Assembly (NCBI GenBank): GCA_050695155.1
Contig: JBOGTO010000437.1
Location: 30,086 to 94,085 of the forward strand
Direction: 5' to 3'
Origin: CF-113 sp050695155
Lineage (GTDB): Bacteria > Chloroflexota > Ktedonobacteria > Ktedonobacterales > Ktedonobacteraceae
Length of the DNA stretch: 64,000 nt
Shown: positions 25,195 to 33,353 of the stretch, in pieces
Numbering within the stretch: position 1 is the first letter of the stretch
Layout of the letters: every line of letters starts with the position of its first letter
The notes under the pieces: model-generated
What the model was told of the DNA's origin: nothing
Seen by the model: the letters and a program-made list of their open reading frames with translations, nothing else
The model's database searches: none
Translations under genes and position numbers: made by a program

Positions 25195-26410
25195 GAAAGC
25201 CATCAGAGAGCGCAATAAACAGAAGCCATCAGAGGGAAAAGAAGCAGGTGAGGATGCTCTTGTTGTAGTGAACACTGCCAGCACCCCTGATACCACTCAA
25301 GAGCCTGAAACCCCTCAAAGGGATGGAGACGAGCAGTTCTATGGAGATGATCAGGCAGACAGCCGAACGAAGCAGAAATCGCAACGTGCCATCCCGGTAG
25401 ACCGCATTCTTCCCAATCGCTACCAGAAACGGCTCGATTTTAATGAGGAAAAGCTCCTGGAGCTTGCGAAGGGAATGAAAGAGCATGGATTTGTAGGCCC
25501 TGGTGTGCCAGTCCGTGCTCATCCCACTCTTCCTCATACCTATGAGTTAGTATGGGGAGAACGCCGCTGGCGAGCTGCGAAGCTTGCAGGACTTACCGCC
25601 GTTCCATGTGAAGTGAGTACTTATTCTGATGCTGACATGATAGAACTGGGTCTCTTGGAAAATATCCAGCGCGAGGACCTGAGCAACATGGAGGAGGGGC
25701 GGGCATTCACAAGCCTACTGGAACTGAAGGATGGCCAGGGAAAGGCTAAATATTCGATCCGGTACTTAGCGCAGCGACTCGGAAAGGATAAGAGCTATAT
25801 CGAGGACCGCCTCCAGTATGTTCGTGTCCCCGAAGACGTGCAGCGGCTCGCGATTGAGCAGCCCAATGTCTCACCAAGAATCATTCGCGAACTCGGCGAG
25901 TTATCGAAAGTGCTGGAGCCGGAAGAGCGCAGCCCAGTCATTGAAGGTGTTCGCGAGGGAAAGCTCCGAATAGAGGATGTCCGTGAAATCCGCAGGGATG
26001 TTGAGGAGCATGCCAGGAAACCTTTTTCTTCTGAGCCAACAACTTCCAGCTCACAACCAGGCGTTAAACAACCGTCGGCAAGCTCAATCCTCCCTGTTGC
26101 AATGTCTGTAGCTACAGACAGTTTGCTTTCCTCTCCACCAATCACAGAGCAAGGAGGAAGAGTTCAGGAGCCAGAACGCTCTACGCCTATCCCACCCAGC
26201 CCCTTGACCTCGGCGTCGGCAATGATGGTCAGCGTCTTTGAGAAGTCGTTGAAGCGGGATAATGAAGCTTTGGAACGCATCTTCCAACGTATTATTGCTA
26301 CTTTTGAGACATTGACCGAGGATGAACAAAAAGTTCTCAGGCAACATGTCAAACGATGGGGCAAAACTATTCAGGAACTCATATCCAAACTTGAACCGGA
26401 AGAGCAGTAA
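25181..26410 (+). CDS. parB: ParB partition protein, 409 aa
   Basis: Residues about 70-165 carry the ParB/Spo0J CTPase-type core (IPVDRILPNRYQKRLDF, GERRWRAAKLAG, LLENIQREDL). These are followed by a helix-turn-helix (YSIRYLAQRLGKDKSYIEDR) that would read parS. A Ser/Pro-rich linker leads to a C-terminal dimer helix (residues 350-409). The linker DNA itself contains a third palindrome copy. ATG 25181 follows GGGAGGAAATCG inside the end of parA. Confidence 0.92.
   Translation: MSTFKKAIRERNKQKPSEGKEAGEDALVVVNTASTPDTTQEPETPQRDGDEQFYGDDQADSRTKQKSQRAIPVDRILPNRYQKRLDFNEEKLLELAKGMKEHGFVGPGVPVRAHPTLPHTYELVWGERRWRAAKLAGLTAVPCEVSTYSDADMIELGLLENIQREDLSNMEEGRAFTSLLELKDGQGKAKYSIRYLAQRLGKDKSYIEDRLQYVRVPEDVQRLAIEQPNVSPRIIRELGELSKVLEPEERSPVIEGVREGKLRIEDVREIRRDVEEHARKPFSSEPTTSSSQPGVKQPSASSILPVAMSVATDSLLSSPPITEQGGRVQEPERSTPIPPSPLTSASAMMVSVFEKSLKRDNEALERIFQRIIATFETLTEDEQKVLRQHVKRWGKTIQELISKLEPEEQ
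26103..26120. promoter_or_regulatory. Candidate parS, copy 3, inside parB
   Basis: TGTCTGTAGCTACAGACA lies within the linker-coding part of parB, in frame. An exact 18-bp palindrome identical to copy 2, 1.9 kb away and inside a coding region, is better explained as a ParB nucleation site than as a promoter operator. Confidence 0.7.
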
Positions 26411-26435
26411 GCAACAGGAAAGAGGGGTATCTCTG

Positions 26436-26684
26436 ATGGATGATATCGACGAACTGCTCGAACCACTGCGAAGCTTCTACGCCAGTCTTGCGAAGCTTCA
26501 CGAGATGTCTGGGCCTGAAATGCTTCTCCCTGGGAGAGTCGAGACCTACCACAGCACCTTGGAAGATGCCTACGCCGCCTACAGCAAAATTGAAACCAAG
26601 GTGGATGAACTGGGCCAGCAGCTAGAAGCGGAACATGCCCGGTTAGACGCGGGGGTGAAAAAGTATGGCGAGCGGGGTAATTAA
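26436..26684 (+). CDS. Small coiled-coil protein after parB, 82 aa
   Basis: ATG 26436 follows AGAGGGG, 25 bases after parB. The protein is acidic and almost entirely helical (DELLEPLRSFYASLAKL, SKIETKVDELGQQLEAE), with a heptad pattern in the second half. No family is recognised; position suggests a partition accessory protein. Confidence 0.6.
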   Translation: MDDIDELLEPLRSFYASLAKLHEMSGPEMLLPGRVETYHSTLEDAYAAYSKIETKVDELGQQLEAEHARLDAGVKKYGERGN

Positions 26685-27072
26685 CATCCCATCACTCCAC
26701 TACCAGAAACGTTTCAGATGCTTCTGGACTCTGGGGTAGAGCCACAGTATCCGGTGAATGAACACAAAACGTCGACCGAAACTGTACTCAGATTCAGATA
26801 CCTCCACCATGTATTGTGGTTGTACCGACTCTGGCAGAAGCGTGGAAGAAAGCTATCCCAGCTATTACCGCTTTTGTCACATCAGGGAAGAATAGCGATG
26901 GCAATGAGAGAGACCCGCCTGCGCGGCGCGGGAAGTAGGAAAGAACAGAGACCGCCTGGAATGGAGTATTCTGCGGGACGCACGCCTTCTCAGTCACGTT
27001 TTCTATCCTTCCGACGGTAGCCTTGCGCCTGGACGCAGCCGGGAAAGAGAGAAACGTTTCGAGGGTTGCACT
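26685..27072. other. Intergenic stretch with paired GAAACGTTTC palindromes
   Basis: I see no supported gene. The perfect 10-bp palindrome GAAACGTTTC occurs at 26706-26715 and again at 27051-27060, the latter just before the next start codon. An open frame at 26718-27020 lacks a ribosome site and has coding-unlike composition. Confidence 0.4.
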
Positions 27073-27747
27073 ATGAAACAACTGATCACCGATCTGGCTC
27101 TACTTGTCGTTTTTGGATGCTTCGTCATCATCGTCGCTGCCAGTCTCCCGCCCGGGGTGATCCTCTGGGTCGCCGACCATCTGCCCTCCGGTATCGTCCC
27201 GTTGCTGTTTCAACTGGTGGCCCTGGCGCGGTCGCTCATGGCCTCGAAGAGCGGCGGACTGGTCTTCACCGTCGGGTTCGTTGGCCTGGGATACTTTGTC
27301 TTTTTCCATTCGTGGCGGCGCGGGAAGCGCGCCTGGTCGCTCGGCCAGGTCGCAACGGTACGCACACCTTCCTTCCCAGCGTACTCGACACCAACCGCTT
27401 CTTCTGTCGGCGGTGTGCGCCTCAGTCCCATCGAAGAGGCATTCTGGGAGGCCTGGCAAGCATCTTGCTCCATCCCCCTGATTCCACAGTACAAGATCGG
27501 CAAATACCGAGTCGACTTCGCGCACGAACCGAGCATGACTATTATCGAACTAGACGGCTTTCGTGCCCACTCCAGCACGGATTCCATCGCGCACGACCGT
27601 CGTCGTCAGCGCGAGATCGAGGCTCTGGGCTGGCACTTCATTCGCTTCGGAGGCAAAGAGATTAAGCAAAACTTGCAGACCTGCGTAGAAGAAGCGGAGC
27701 AGGGTATCCGTAAGCGCATACACAGCAACCTCTACCAGCAGTGGTAG
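27073..27747 (+). CDS. Membrane-anchored DUF559-like nuclease fold protein, 224 aa
   Basis: Two or three hydrophobic helices occupy residues 4-80. The C-terminal part reads LSPIEEAFWEAWQ, YRVDFAHEPSMTIIELDGFRAH, HDRRRQREIEALGWHFIRF. This is the DUF559/Vsr-like PD-(D/E)XK pattern: an early Glu, an Asp in VDF, and E-x-D in IELDG, then the RD-L-G-W-x-x-x-R-F motif. Most family members are soluble; the membrane tether is unusual. ATG 27073 has only a weak ribosome site. Confidence 0.7.
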   Translation: MKQLITDLALLVVFGCFVIIVAASLPPGVILWVADHLPSGIVPLLFQLVALARSLMASKSGGLVFTVGFVGLGYFVFFHSWRRGKRAWSLGQVATVRTPSFPAYSTPTASSVGGVRLSPIEEAFWEAWQASCSIPLIPQYKIGKYRVDFAHEPSMTIIELDGFRAHSSTDSIAHDRRRQREIEALGWHFIRFGGKEIKQNLQTCVEEAEQGIRKRIHSNLYQQW

Positions 27748-28110
27748 GGCGTGCGAGTTCGGTTCGCCAGTGCGACTGAGAAGACGCCTGTGAGCAGATC
27801 AAGGCACCGGAGGCGAGCTTGCTCAGCAGCTCGAAGTAGAACGGACCTACTCGAACAGCACCGTCAAGCGAGTGCTGGGAGAGATTGGTACAAGAACATG
27901 GCCTGTGTCTACTACAGGCAACAGCGATTGCTTGATGGAGACGCTTTTTGAAAAGAAACGCCAAACGCTCTATGATGAAGAGGGTCAGAGATTTCTCGCC
28001 TTCGTCTGGGCAGCTCGCCCAGCGCGCTGCCAGTCGATCCTGACAGGCAGGAGAGTCGCAGGTGAGGCACAAGAAGAAGGAAAGCGTTTCACCAGAGGAA
28101 AGGGCAACAC
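27748..28110. other. Intergenic stretch, no supported gene
   Basis: The only open frame of note, ending at 28135, overlaps the next gene and has no ribosome site. No palindrome or repeat stands out. Confidence 0.4.
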
Positions 28111-28815
28111 ATGCCAGAGAAAGAGAAAAAGCTGACCGCCAGCGAAGTAGCGATCAAGACGGCCGTTATTGAGGTCAAAGTCCTTCAAATAGGCAACCGC
28201 CAGTTCACCCTCTCCGTTTTTGATCAGCTCGAAGAAGAGCCGGTGATCGATCCCGATACGGGGAAACTGTGTGGAACCGCGTGGGGCCGAGTCAATCGCC
28301 ACACGAATTGCAAAGAACTCACCAAACGCGACCTGGAGCATCTGCACATCATCTGGCAAAAAGGCAATGAGCTGAGGAAATGTATTGCCGCCATTCCCTG
28401 GCAGGCGACCGATAGCATCGCGCGCCATGACGAGATGGTGAAGCTTGTTCCCTGTTCCTACTTTCAGAAACTTGAATATCGCAACATGCTGGCGGAGCTT
28501 TGGATGAAAGCGCGTATTCTGGCGGGGTACCGTTTTGATGTTGGCTGGAACAACCCTCCTATCCCATTCAACATTGCCGACAATCGATTTGAACTCAGGC
28601 TGAGTCATACTATTACATCAGCGGCCCGCACAGGCGCTGCAAGCTACCTGCCGGAGTTTCGCCAAGATCTCAAGCACCACATTGGATCGACACAGGTGGC
28701 AGCGGTCGAGCGCTATCTGATCGACGCTGCCAGCGAGGTTGGAAAGTTCGTCACGACCTGGCTGAAATCCTACGAGCAGCTCACGAAACTCGACCAACTA
28801 TTCATCGCCGTATAA
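28111..28815 (+). CDS. Hypothetical protein, 234 aa
   Basis: ATG 28111 follows CCAGAGGAAAGGG. It is a soluble mixed alpha/beta protein with a beta-hairpin-like start (VLQIGNRQFTLSVFDQL), a conserved-looking CGTAWGRVNRHTNCKEL segment and a helical C-terminal half. No family is recognised. The DNA downstream holds a palindrome copy but no terminator I can identify. Confidence 0.6.
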   Translation: MPEKEKKLTASEVAIKTAVIEVKVLQIGNRQFTLSVFDQLEEEPVIDPDTGKLCGTAWGRVNRHTNCKELTKRDLEHLHIIWQKGNELRKCIAAIPWQATDSIARHDEMVKLVPCSYFQKLEYRNMLAELWMKARILAGYRFDVGWNNPPIPFNIADNRFELRLSHTITSAARTGAASYLPEFRQDLKHHIGSTQVAAVERYLIDAASEVGKFVTTWLKSYEQLTKLDQLFIAV

Positions 28816-28937
28816 ACGCCAACCTCAGTAAGGTGCCAGAAAGCAGGAATGCCGACACATGAACAGGCCGGAAACGTCCCGACTTCATGGGATTGACATC
28901 TCCCTCTCTAAAAGCGCATGACTCCCTTTCGCGCAGA

Positions 28938-28971
28938 AAGCTAGTCATTTGTTGCACTAAATAACTGGCTT
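28938..28971 (-). promoter_or_regulatory. 34-bp palindromic operator, copy 3
   Basis: AAGCTAGTCATTTG, TTGCAC, TAAATAACTGGCTT. Read on the minus strand its core GTGCAACAAATGACTAGCTT is closest to copy 2 (14734). No convincing gene follows it on that strand; only a 28-codon frame from 28888 down to 28802, so its target may have been lost. Confidence 0.6.
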
Positions 28972-29037
28972 CCAAAAAGACGCCTCCTTGATCCAGTTCA
29001 TAGAAGCAGCCATTACGCTGTAATACATGACTCATTA

Positions 29038-29150
29038 GTCTCTTTCTCTGAAGAAATCCAGCTCATCCAATTTGCTACAGATCAACAAGCTCAAATAGTC
29101 TAAAAGCCGTCGAAAAGCGGTCTAAAAACAGTTTCTTCTAGCAACCAGAT
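29038..29150. repeat. Diverged repeat, partner at 57096-57219
   Basis: Shares TTTCTCTGAAGAAATCCAGC, ACAAGCTCAAATA, CTCTAAAA-type and GAGCAACCAGA-type blocks, in the same order and orientation, with the copy at about 57.1 kb. Read on the minus strand both contain remnants of the same protein-like string ending AGFLQRK, suggesting decayed copies of one mobile or coding unit. Confidence 0.55.
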
Positions 29151-29202
29151 CGATGTTAGACAATTCGCCGCATGCTCCATTCCTCTTCAAGCGGCATTTC
29201 CA

Positions 29203-30489
29203 CTATGTCACCGTCGGCAACTCATCCCAGCGCGACAGATAGTGGCCGGAGAGTTTTCCTTGTTTCATCCTCCAGTTCTGTCTGAGGCCCTGGACAGCAA
29301 ATGTCAGCGTCTCGCGTCCGAAAATACGATTCAGGGCATCAACGACCGCCATGAGATGGGCCTGCCGGTAATGCTCGATGAGCGACACCTCTCCAAAGAG
29401 ATCCGGTTGCACGATCGGCAGTGGCGTGATTTTGCTGAGCGAGACGCCAACCTTTTTATACCGGTACTCCGGACGGTAGATCGCATGGAGACCAGCAAGC
29501 GCCTGTCTGATCAGTTCGGGAGTAAACGCGGTCGGATACAGCAGGTCGATGGTGAACTCGTTGGAGTACTGCAGGGCATCAGAGTCAAAGCCGTTCGTGT
29601 GGAGAAACACGCTGATGCGCCCACAGAGCGACTTTTGCTCGCGCAATTTCTCAGCGGCGCGAGCGACATAAGTGCTTACCGCCTCCTGCATTTCCCTCTC
29701 GTGGTCGACCTCTTTGCTAAAGGATTTCGCGCAGATGATGTTCTGTTTTGGCGGGCGCTTGATCTCCAGCGGAAGACAGGAAGTTCCGCGCAGCTCCAGC
29801 TGGATTCTCGCTCCTACTACTGTCAAATGCTTCCTGAGCCATTGCTCGTCGGCATCCCTCAAATCACGCGCCATCTGGATGCCATAATTGCGCAGGAAGC
29901 GCGCATACTTCGGACCAATGCCCCAGATGTCCTCTACAGGGACCCTGGCCAGCGCAGCATTCAGCTGCTCCGGTGTGAATGACGTGAGATCAAGCACATC
30001 GGCATAGCGCGGCTCGCTTTTCAGGAGTTCACAGCCGATTTTCGTCAGGCACTTCGTTGGCGCGATCGCGACTCGCACTGGAATACCGGTGTATTGCAGC
30101 ACCTGCGCTTTCATCGTGCGGCCCAGTTCTTCCAGGTTTTCGATCTGTAAATCAGAGAGATCCAACCAAGCTTCATCAATGGAATATATCTCGAGGCGCG
30201 ACGTGAACTCGGCCAGGGATGCCATCACTCTGGAGGATATTTCTTGATAAAGCGTATAGTTCGAGGAGAACACTTGCACCCGGTGCTTGCGGATAATCGC
30301 TTGCTGTTTGAATACCGGTTGCCCACGCCTCAACCCAAGTTGTTTTGCCAGGCTATCAAGCGCCACAATACAGCCGTCGTTATTGGAAAGCACGATGGTA
30401 GGCCTATTGTGCAATGCTGCGCGAAAAGCCCGTTCGCAAGACACATAGAAAGAAGTGCAATCGACGAGCGCAAAGATATGCCTCTTCAT
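29203..30489 (-). CDS. umuC: UmuC-type Y-family DNA polymerase, 428 aa
   Basis: Palm residues are present: FALVDCTSFYVSCER at the start (catalytic Asp), ...PTIVLSNNDGCIVA, and YSIDEAWLDLS (Asp-Glu pair). A helix-hairpin-helix-type segment WGIGPKYARFLRNYGI and a C-terminal little-finger region follow, giving the full UmuC length. It performs translesion synthesis with processed UmuD. Its ATG overlaps the umuD stop (ATGA), on the minus strand under the LexA box at 30927. Confidence 0.93.
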   Translation of the reverse strand: MKRHIFALVDCTSFYVSCERAFRAALHNRPTIVLSNNDGCIVALDSLAKQLGLRRGQPVFKQQAIIRKHRVQVFSSNYTLYQEISSRVMASLAEFTSRLEIYSIDEAWLDLSDLQIENLEELGRTMKAQVLQYTGIPVRVAIAPTKCLTKIGCELLKSEPRYADVLDLTSFTPEQLNAALARVPVEDIWGIGPKYARFLRNYGIQMARDLRDADEQWLRKHLTVVGARIQLELRGTSCLPLEIKRPPKQNIICAKSFSKEVDHEREMQEAVSTYVARAAEKLREQKSLCGRISVFLHTNGFDSDALQYSNEFTIDLLYPTAFTPELIRQALAGLHAIYRPEYRYKKVGVSLSKITPLPIVQPDLFGEVSLIEHYRQAHLMAVVDALNRIFGRETLTFAVQGLRQNWRMKQGKLSGHYLSRWDELPTVT

Positions 30490-30884
30490 CGAGCCTTATG
30501 CACGATGTAGGTCACGACGCCGAAGATTTCGAAGTCCTGATGGCTGGAGACCTCTATCGCCTGGTAGTTCGGATTCTCCGGCCGTAAGTACATCTGTGGA
30601 GGCATGATCCACAGGCGTTTCAGCGTGAACCGATCGCCCAGCCTGGCGACGACAATCTTCTTGTGCGCCGCCGTCATCGCTCGATCAACGGCGATCACGT
30701 CACCGCTGTAAATACAGGCTCCACTCATGGAGTCACCAGCGACACGCATATAGTAGGTGGAAAGAGGATGCGGCGCGACCAGTTCATTCAAATCCAGTCG
30801 GTTTTCCCGGTAATCGTCAGCTGGTGATGGAAAACCCGCGCTGATCGAGCCCAGGAAGCGTACATTCGAGAGATCGTCGTTCAT
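30486..30884 (-). CDS. umuD: UmuD-like S24 protease, 132 aa
   Basis: The Ala16-Gly17 cleavage site (SISAGFPSP), catalytic Ser52 in AGDSM and Lys89 in RFTLKRL are in the UmuD order. RecA filaments would trigger self-cleavage to the active form. I choose ATG at 30884 with GGGGTG upstream because the -10 box of the promoter lies so close to the alternative ATG at 30917 that transcription would start there. Confidence 0.9.
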   Translation of the reverse strand: MNDDLSNVRFLGSISAGFPSPADDYRENRLDLNELVAPHPLSTYYMRVAGDSMSGACIYSGDVIAVDRAMTAAHKKIVVARLGDRFTLKRLWIMPPQMYLRPENPNYQAIEVSSHQDFEIFGVVTYIVHKAR

Positions 30885-30926
30885 ATGCACCCCGCTTAGA
30901 ACAAAATATTGTCTCATCTGTAGTAT

Positions 30927-30940
30927 AGAACGGTTGTTCT
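30927..30940 (-). promoter_or_regulatory. LexA (DinR-type) box of umuDC
   Basis: AGAACGGTTGTTCT fits the Gram-positive/Chloroflexota LexA consensus GAAC-N4-GTTC. On the minus strand it overlaps a TATACT -10 box (30922-30927), so LexA would block umuDC until DNA damage. Confidence 0.85.
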
Positions 30941-31171
30941 GGTGAAAGGTTTACATAATTCGATACTGTGCCTGAAAAGTCGGTGTTGACTTCATAGATC
31001 AAGCTGTCTGGGAAAAGAGAACGGGATCACTGCCAATGCTCTCTCGAAGTCCGGCCCATTGCTACCCTGTTGTAAAAGGAGCTGTTGCCGATAGAAAGAT
31101 TCAAGAGGTGCTAGCGGCACCTTCCTCATTGTCTCGTCCCCTTGCCGATCCACCCAACAAGGAGCTTCCAG

Positions 31172-31396
31172 ATGCTGTTTCTCCGTCGTCATCAGGCCTC
31201 TCAGTCCATCACTGAGACCCACATGCAAGCTGTGCTTCATGCCGCTTACTGTACCCTGCTCTATCGCCATGGCCATGTCCACGCCATCGACCAGGATGGA
31301 TGTGAGTTTCACATCTGTCTCGTCGAACACTTGGCCGCGCTTAGTACTCGCGAGTTTGCCGCGGCAGCCTCCAAGGCCCTGTCTTATCGTCTCTAA
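31172..31396 (+). CDS. Hypothetical small protein, 74 aa
   Basis: ATG 31172 follows AAGGAGC at a good distance. The sequence contains several His and Cys residues (HMQAVLHAAYC, RHGHVHAIDQDGCEFHICL), a possible metal-binding or beta-hairpin protein. An overlapping minus-strand frame (30992-31330) has no ribosome site. Moderate confidence only. Confidence 0.45.
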   Translation: MLFLRRHQASQSITETHMQAVLHAAYCTLLYRHGHVHAIDQDGCEFHICLVEHLAALSTREFAAAASKALSYRL

Positions 31397-31690
31397 GCAT
31401 AAGCAGCATATCTGGCGAATGCTTCTGTGAGAATGCTGGGCAACGTTTCATTCAGAAAAAAGAAAAGTCGGCAATGATTCAGGCTTCTCGTTCTTCCTTA
31501 CATGAACAGCTTTCCACTGTTTCTTCCAGCGAGGAACGCTTTTCCTCTCAGCGAACAAGGGAGCGGCACAAATTTATTTTAGTACAGAATATCTAATTTG
31601 AAAAGCATTACCGGTTTTTCTTCCATGCAAGAGAATGGCAGAGAAAGAATGATTGTTCGCCACCGCTATGAGAGAAGGAGCATATCTTCG
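31397..31690. other. AT-rich intergenic stretch before IscB element 2
   Basis: No supported gene. It holds the flank from which the IscB-2 guide would be copied. Several direct-repeat-like TTC-rich tracts occur but no clear promoter. Confidence 0.35.
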
Positions 31691-31976
31691 TCATGTACCC
31701 CCGCATTGAATGCGGGGGCTTGCGAGGAGCGTTCGCGTTGTTCGCAGGCCCGAGACATGAGCAGACCCAGGCTTGAAACACAGCCTCCGTTATTGGGAAG
31801 CGTTGCGGAACCTACCTTCGGGTGCTTCACCAGCCTGAAGCTCTAGAACTGCTCTGTTAAACAGGCGTAACGGGTGAAACCAGTGCAGAGCAGAGAGTAC
31901 CGCCCAATAACTTCGTCGAGGTGAGCATTACCCGCGCAAGCGGAGGCCCGGCAACGGGTACAACAAGGAACGAAGC
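31691..31976 (+). ncRNA. Omega-RNA of IscB element 2
   Basis: About 280 structured non-coding bases precede iscB, with the left-end hairpin, GCGTTGCGGAACC, ACCTTCGGGT and GCCCGGCAACGGGT stems. The order of blocks (GTTGCGG near the middle, a GGCCCG/CGGGC-type stem near the 3' end) parallels that in element 1. The guide should lie just 5' of the first hairpin. Confidence 0.7.
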
Positions 31977-33323
31977 ATGTCAAACGTCTTTGTCATTGAT
32001 ACCAATCAGCACCCTCTTGAACCCGTGCATCCGGGGCGGGCGCGGCTGTTGCTCAGGGAAGGCAAGGCCGCTGTCTTCAGACGCTCTCCCTTTGTGATCA
32101 TCCTCAAGCGGCAGGTCGAGGCCCCTGCACCTCGGCCATTGCGTCTGAAGATTGACCCTGGGGCGAAGACAACCGGACTCGCCCTCGTTGATGATCGATC
32201 AGGCGAAGTGGTGTGGGCGGCAGAAGTCTCACATCGGGGAGCTAAGATCAGATCAGCCCTGGACACGCGCCGAAGTGTGCGCCGGACCCGCAGACAACGC
32301 CACACGAGATATCGAGCGCCTCGCTTTGCCAATCGTCGTCGGCAGAAGGGTTGGCTTCCCCCATCCTTGCTGAGCCGAGTCGAAAATATCCTCTCCTGGG
32401 TCAAGCGGCTTTCCCGACTGTGCGCAATCACCGCACTTTCCCAGGAGTTGGTACGCTTCGACCTGCAAAAGGTGGAGAACCCAGAGATCAACGGCGTGCA
32501 GTACCAACAAGGCGAACTTTTTGGCTACGAAGTGCGCGAGTATTTGCTAGAGAAATGGGATCATATGTGTGCCTACTGTGATGCGCAGAACATGCCACTG
32601 GAGGTAGAACATATTCATCCCAAGGCAAAGGGAGGCACCAACCGCCTCAGCAATCTCACCCTGGCCTGCGTGTCCTGCAACCTTGCCAAGGGGACTCAGG
32701 AGATTGGGGAGTTCCTTGCTCATGATCCACCTCGGCTGGCACGTATCCTGGCGCAAGCGAAGGCCCCTCTGCGGGATGCGACTACGGTCAACGCAACGCG
32801 CTGGTGCCTGTTTGAGCGCCTTAAAGCCACCGGCTTGCCTGTGGAAACAGGCTCAGGTGGGCAAACCAAATATAACCGAGCAAAGCAGCACCTACCGAAA
32901 ACACACTGGCTAGACGCAGCCTGTGTGGGGATCTCGACGCCAGAAGTACTCCAGACGGGACAGGTCGTACCACTCCTGATTGAGGCCAACGGGCGAGGCC
33001 ATCGGCGCATCATGCTCGTGGGCAAGCTCGGCTTTCCTCGCGGCTATCGCCAACGGAAGAAACGCTACTTTGGTTACCAGACTGGTGATCTCGTGCGTGC
33101 AGTGGTGCCACACGGAGCCAGGCGGGGCACGCACGTTGGACGCGTTGCCGTCAAAGCCAGTGGGTACTTCACGATCCAGATGAAAAGAGGCAAGGTGACT
33201 GATGTGGCTCACCGCTATTGTCAAGTGCAGCAGCGAACAGATGGCTATAGCTATCAGTTTGGGGCGAGGTTGTCCCCTCCCCTAACCAGCCCGAAAGGAG
33301 CGCCTGTTTCCCCCTGCGCTTAA
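31977..33323 (+). CDS. iscB: IscB RNA-guided nuclease 2, 448 aa
   Basis: Domain order matches IscB: PLMP-type start (NVFVIDTNQHPLEPV), RuvC-I KIDPGAKTTG (D60), bridge helix with RRTRRQRHTRYRAPRF, HNH with CAYC (198-201), EVEHIHPKAKGG and CVSCNLAKG, and RuvC-III THWLDAACVG. The HNH Asp seen in copy 1 (ELDH) is Glu here (EVEH); other catalytic positions are kept. ATG 31977 follows AAGGAACGAAGC. The two IscBs are only moderately alike, so they are separate arrivals. Confidence 0.93.
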   Translation: MSNVFVIDTNQHPLEPVHPGRARLLLREGKAAVFRRSPFVIILKRQVEAPAPRPLRLKIDPGAKTTGLALVDDRSGEVVWAAEVSHRGAKIRSALDTRRSVRRTRRQRHTRYRAPRFANRRRQKGWLPPSLLSRVENILSWVKRLSRLCAITALSQELVRFDLQKVENPEINGVQYQQGELFGYEVREYLLEKWDHMCAYCDAQNMPLEVEHIHPKAKGGTNRLSNLTLACVSCNLAKGTQEIGEFLAHDPPRLARILAQAKAPLRDATTVNATRWCLFERLKATGLPVETGSGGQTKYNRAKQHLPKTHWLDAACVGISTPEVLQTGQVVPLLIEANGRGHRRIMLVGKLGFPRGYRQRKKRYFGYQTGDLVRAVVPHGARRGTHVGRVAVKASGYFTIQMKRGKVTDVAHRYCQVQQRTDGYSYQFGARLSPPLTSPKGAPVSPCA

Positions 33324-33353
33324 AAGACGCAGGTTCCCACAGGCGGGAAATTC

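Larger units (their letters stand above)
31691..33350 (+). mobile_element. IscB element 2 (IS200/IS605-type, no TnpA)
   Basis: The left end has a perfect hairpin CCCCCGCATT/AATGCGGGGG at 31698-31718. The right end has nested stems: CGCCTGT/ACAGGCG (33301-33345) enclosing CCTGCG/CGCAGG (33313-33333). Subterminal hairpins are the hallmark of elements moved by Y1 transposases. It carries omega-RNA and iscB only. Confidence 0.7.

Noticed and set aside
26718..27020. 100-residue frame after the parB accessory gene
   Set aside because: No ribosome site, odd composition and no neighbour coupling.
26706..27060. GAAACGTTTC pair as parS or operator
   Set aside because: Ten-base palindromes are short enough to recur by chance, and the stronger 18-mer palindrome already fits the ParB site.
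30992..31330. 112-residue minus-strand frame upstream of umuD
   Set aside because: It overlaps a better-supported plus-strand small gene and lacks a ribosome site.
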